Below are positions 20,402 to 22,805 of a stretch of 22,805 nt of DNA, piece by piece. The position numbers and the translations under genes were made by a program. Each line of letters begins with the position of its first letter. Within the stretch, counting starts at the first letter, position 1. The notes beneath the pieces were generated by a model. That model worked only from the letters and a program-made list of their open reading frames with translations. It did not search any database and was not told the origin of the DNA. The stretch comes from JAAYBY01 sp964465385 (lineage in GTDB: Bacteria; Bacillota; Clostridia; Saccharofermentanales; UBA5734). The DNA lies in contig CAYXIM010000019.1 of NCBI GenBank assembly GCA_964465385.1, forward strand, positions 1-22,805, read 5' to 3'.

Positions 20402-21441
20402 CGATCGCGGTCGGTGCGAATCGGTTTCACAGCCTGCAAGGCGGCGATGGCCACTTCCAGCATGCCGTCGTCCGGTTCTGCTGTGGTCAGGCGCTGCAGC
20501 CACAGGCCCGGCTTTGAAATGAAGCGGGTCAGGGCGTTGTCGGTCCGGCCTGCCAGTCGGATGATTTCATACGCCAGCCCGGCAACCAGGGGAACCAGCG
20601 CAAAACGGATCAACAGGTTGATCCAGCGGCTCCACCAGCCGACCAGGGAGAAGACGATGATGGCGATCAAGATGACAATAAACAAAAAGGCGGTGCCACA
20701 GCGGGGATGAAAGCGGCTGTAGGCGCGGACGTTTTCAACCGTCAGAGGCTTGTTAGCCTCATAACAGGCAATCGTTTTGTGTTCGGCACCGTGGTACATC
20801 CAGACGCGCTTCATCTCCTTGACACGGTTGGCCAGTTTCAAGTAGACCAGTAAAATGCCCACCCGGATCAGCCCTTCAGCCAGGTTCATAAGGATGATGA
20901 TCCAGCGGCTGGCCTCCTGGGCCTGATATCCCAGCCCTTGGCTGATCAGAGAAACCAGCAGGTTGGGCAAGAGAAAAAAGAGGGCCACGCTCAGCAACAG
21001 GGCCACAACGACCGAGCCATATAAGGCCAGTTGCGGGTGGCGGAGCAAAAACGCATCCAGCCGGTCTCCCAGGCGTTTCCACAACTTTTGAGGCTGGTCT
21101 GGCTGATTCGGCTGGTCCGTTTCGGCCGCTGCCTGTTCCGTGTCATCGGCTTCGGCTTCATCGGCCAGTTCAGCCGACCACATGAGGGCCTGGGTGCCAC
21201 TGATCAGCTGCCTGAAAATACGGACGGCTCCTCGGACAAAGGGCCAGTTGGCCGCACCCTTAAAAGCCTGCAGGTCCGATTCTTCAAGGGTGATCTCACC
21301 GTTTGGCCGCCGGACAGCCATGGCTTTTTTGTCCGGTCCGATCATCAGAAGCCCTTCAAGCAAAGCCTGTCCACCAATGGTTGTTTGGTGCTGACAGGCT
21401 GTTTCTTCTTGGTGTGTGTGTGCTGTTGTTGTTTTTTTCAT
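20395..21441 (-). CDS. DUF1385 membrane protein (YqhQ-like)
   Basis: Conserved Firmicutes membrane protein without an established biochemical role. The 348-residue product has the DUF1385 opening IGGQALLEGLLMIGP (22-36) and RGAVRIFRQL. An acidic Glu/Asp/Gln linker spans about 92-117, with hydrophobic segments near 138-165 and 175-205. The signature YHGAEHKTIACYE, LTVENVRAYSRFHPRCGTAF follows, then further membrane segments. It is placed between rpmE and prmC, as in many clostridia (rho-rpmE-DUF1385-prmC-prfA). The ATG has no clear ribosome binding site. Transcription probably comes by read-through of the rpmE terminator. Confidence 0.92.
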   Translation of the reverse strand: MKKTTTAHTHQEETACQHQTTIGGQALLEGLLMIGPDKKAMAVRRPNGEITLEESDLQAFKGAANWPFVRGAVRIFRQLISGTQALMWSAELADEAEADDTEQAAAETDQPNQPDQPQKLWKRLGDRLDAFLLRHPQLALYGSVVVALLLSVALFFLLPNLLVSLISQGLGYQAQEASRWIIILMNLAEGLIRVGILLVYLKLANRVKEMKRVWMYHGAEHKTIACYEANKPLTVENVRAYSRFHPRCGTAFLFIVILIAIIVFSLVGWWSRWINLLIRFALVPLVAGLAYEIIRLAGRTDNALTRFISKPGLWLQRLTTAEPDDGMLEVAIAALQAVKPIRTDRDRW

Positions 21442-21468
21442 AAGCCGTGTACCCGGATTCGCTTATCG

Positions 21469-21501
21469 AAAAAGGAGGCTTGCTTCCAACCAAACCTCCT
21501 T
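21469..21501 (-). terminator. Terminator after rpmE
   Basis: Minus-strand RNA pairs AAGGAGGTTTG (21501-21491) with CAAGCCTCCTT (21482-21472), 11 pairs with one G-U, around an 8-nt loop, followed by five T. It begins 8 nt past the rpmE stop. The DUF1385 start is under 30 nt beyond it, so it may act as an attenuator for the downstream block. Confidence 0.8.
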
Positions 21502-21509
21502 CTTGCGTC

Positions 21510-21710
21510 TTATTTCTGCTGCATGCGGCGTTTGAATTTGTCCACACGCCCGCCGGAGTCCACCAGTTTTTGCCGGCCCGTGTAAAAGGGGTGGCAGTTG
21601 GAACAGATGTCCACATTCAGGTTTGGTTTGACAGATCGCGTTTCAAACGTTTCGCCACAGGCGCAACGAACGACCGTTTTAACGTGCTCGGGATGGATTC
21701 CCTTCTTCAT
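21510..21710 (-). CDS. rpmE: 50S ribosomal protein L31, zinc-binding type
   Basis: Small protein of the subunit bridge region of the ribosome. The 66-residue product is full length (MKKGIHPEHVKTVVR, then CSNCHPFYTGRQKLVDSGGRVDKF). It carries Cys16, Cys18, Cys36 and Cys39, so it is the zinc-binding (C+) form that can act as a zinc store and be displaced by a C- paralogue under zinc starvation. GAGGTGATGAGCA leads into the ATG. It has its own promoter and leader directly after rho. Confidence 0.97.
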   Translation of the reverse strand: MKKGIHPEHVKTVVRCACGETFETRSVKPNLNVDICSNCHPFYTGRQKLVDSGGRVDKFKRRMQQK

Positions 21711-21788
21711 TGCTCATCACCTCTTAATATAATCCCATCGGGGGCGGCACTGGGTGTGCGTGCGCCACCCGTTGTTCAGGCAGTCGCG
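21711..21788 (-). promoter_or_regulatory. rpmE 5' leader with alternative hairpins
   Basis: The leader of about 78 nt can form GGC-GCAC/GTGC-C-GCC (21766-21760 with 21750-21743, one bulged base). Alternatively it can form GGGTG/CACCC (21770-21766 with 21756-21752). The two use overlapping bases and exclude each other. L31 leader motifs are known in Firmicutes; membership here is unproven. Confidence 0.4.
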
Positions 21789-21794
21789 GAGTCG

Positions 21795-21823
21795 ATTTTA
21801 GTACATTTTGACCCACTTGTCAA
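21795..21823 (-). promoter_or_regulatory. Promoter of rpmE
   Basis: On the minus strand TTGACA (21823-21818) and TAAAAT (21800-21795) are exactly 17 bp apart, with a perfect -35 and five of six bases in the -10. It begins 3 bp after the rho stop codon. No terminator hairpin is seen between rho and this promoter. Confidence 0.85.
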
Positions 21824-21826
21824 TCA

Positions 21827-22805
21827 CTAGGCCTCGTAACGCCTGGGGTTGTTCGCGTAACCTTGACCAGCAGCCTGATAGCCGCTGGGACCGGCCGATC
21901 CAGCTGTTTGACCCGAACCGGTCAGCTGGCTGCCGCGCATGGCCTCGAACACGTTCTTGTCGTTAAAGGAGACGTTCACCGAGGAAATAAAGTGTTCGTT
22001 GCTCTTGGTTTTCAGCAGGAGGTTGATGATTGCCTCCGTAACAGCGGCAGTGTCCAACTGGCTGAAAGCCTTGCGGATGGTCCAAACCGCATCCAGCTCA
22101 CGTCCGCTTAGGAGCAGCTCTTCACGCCGGGTGCCTGACTTGTTGATGTCAATGGCTGGGAAGATCCGTTTTTCGGACAGCTTGCGATCCAGATAAACCT
22201 CCATGTTGCCGGTGCCCTTGAACTCTTCAAAAATGACTTCATCCATGCGCGAGCCCGTTTCGATCAACGAGGTGGCGATGATGGTCAGGCTGCCGCCGTT
22301 TTCAATGTTGCGCGCCGCGCCGAAAAAGCGTTTGGGGCCATACAGCGCGCCCGGATCCAAGCCGCCGGACAAGGTGCGACCGGTCGGGTTGATCGTCAGG
22401 TTATAGGCTCGTGACAGGCGCGTCATGCTATCCAGCAGCACAACAACGTCATGTTTGAGTTCCACCAGCCGCATCGCGCGCTCCAGGACCAATTCCGTGA
22501 CCTTGACATGATTCTCAGGCGTCTTATCAAAGGTAGAATATACGACCTCGCCCTTGATCGTACGCTGCATATCCGTCACTTCTTCCGGCCGCTCATCGAT
22601 CAGCAAGACGATCAATTTGGCTTCGGGGTTGTTTTCGGCGATCGCATTGGCCAGTTTTTGCAACAGGATGGTTTTACCGGCCTTGGGCGGTGAGACGATC
22701 ATTCCACGCTGACCCTTGCCGATGGGTGCCACCAAATCAATGATCCGTGTAGACAATTCATTGCGCACGGTCTCCAAACGGAAGCGCTCATCGGGGTAAA
22801 TGGGT
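21827..22805 (-). CDS. rho: Transcription termination factor Rho (5' end outside window)
   Basis: Hexameric RNA helicase that ends transcription of untranslated RNA. About 325 C-terminal residues are present. The visible part opens with YPDERFRLETVRN, then the RNA-dependent ATPase core: APIGKGQRGMIV, Walker A SPPKAGKT, IDERPEEVTD, Walker B VVVLLDSMTRLSRAYN, and the Q-loop/R-loop region LSGGLDPGALYGPKRFFGAARN. The reading frame is open to the window edge, so the N-terminal RNA-binding domain lies outside and the internal TTG at 22777 is not a start. The C-terminus is odd: after the usual core end it continues for about 40 residues rich in Gly, Ser, Gln and Ala, ending NNPRRYEA. Confidence 0.96.
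   Translation of the reverse strand, partial: PIYPDERFRLETVRNELSTRIIDLVAPIGKGQRGMIVSPPKAGKTILLQKLANAIAENNPEAKLIVLLIDERPEEVTDMQRTIKGEVVYSTFDKTPENHVKVTELVLERAMRLVELKHDVVVLLDSMTRLSRAYNLTINPTGRTLSGGLDPGALYGPKRFFGAARNIENGGSLTIIATSLIETGSRMDEVIFEEFKGTGNMEVYLDRKLSEKRIFPAIDINKSGTRREELLLSGRELDAVWTIRKAFSQLDTAAVTEAIINLLLKTKSNEHFISSVNVSFNDKNVFEAMRGSQLTGSGQTAGSAGPSGYQAAGQGYANNPRRYEA

Overview
The window looks like chromosomal core sequence from a Gram-positive anaerobe, most likely a moderately GC-rich member of Clostridia. The grounds are spoVG, an L27 with a cleavable N-terminal extension beside its Prp protease, the small DUF951 protein, a DUF1385 (YqhQ-like) membrane protein, a clostridial-type MurC with an EACEY motif, and strong Shine-Dalgarno sequences before most genes. 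Genus cannot be fixed from the sequence alone. Nearly all genes lie on the minus strand. murC is the only plus-strand gene.

Reading in the direction of transcription (right to left), the window enters inside rho (5' end cut off). Next comes a consensus promoter and leader for rpmE (L31), then a terminator, then a tight block: DUF1385 protein, prmC, DUF951 protein, prfA and a fused Sua5/arginine-phosphatase gene. This block joins release factor 1, its glutamine methylase and t6A tRNA modification. A TTGACT-17-TATAGT promoter then drives rpsF-ssb-rpsR, which ends at an 11-bp terminator hairpin. The next unit, with its own promoter, is rplI-dnaB-tilS-hpt-ftsH, whose tilS and ftsH starts overlap the preceding stops as ATGA.

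Between ftsH and the convergent murC lies a lower-GC island of about 1.8 kb carrying an abiEi/abiEii type IV toxin-antitoxin (phage abortive infection) pair. The island is flanked by two halves of a near-perfect inverted repeat. Brought together, they would form a typical bidirectional intrinsic terminator for murC and ftsH. The simplest reading is that the AbiE cassette inserted into the loop of that terminator. This is the most interesting feature of the window.

Left of murC, spoVG is transcribed divergently from it. A terminator, an extended -10 promoter and an orphan glycerol kinase follow, overlapped by an unrecognised polytopic membrane protein. The last unit is rplU-prp-rpmA, followed by obgE. 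A perfect terminator hairpin sits directly against the obgE ribosome binding site, suggesting attenuation or a filter between the ribosomal genes and obgE.

No rRNA, tRNA, CRISPR or recognisable transposase is visible, and no gene-free stretch exceeds about 300 bases. Functions are inferred from motifs read by eye; no database search was run.
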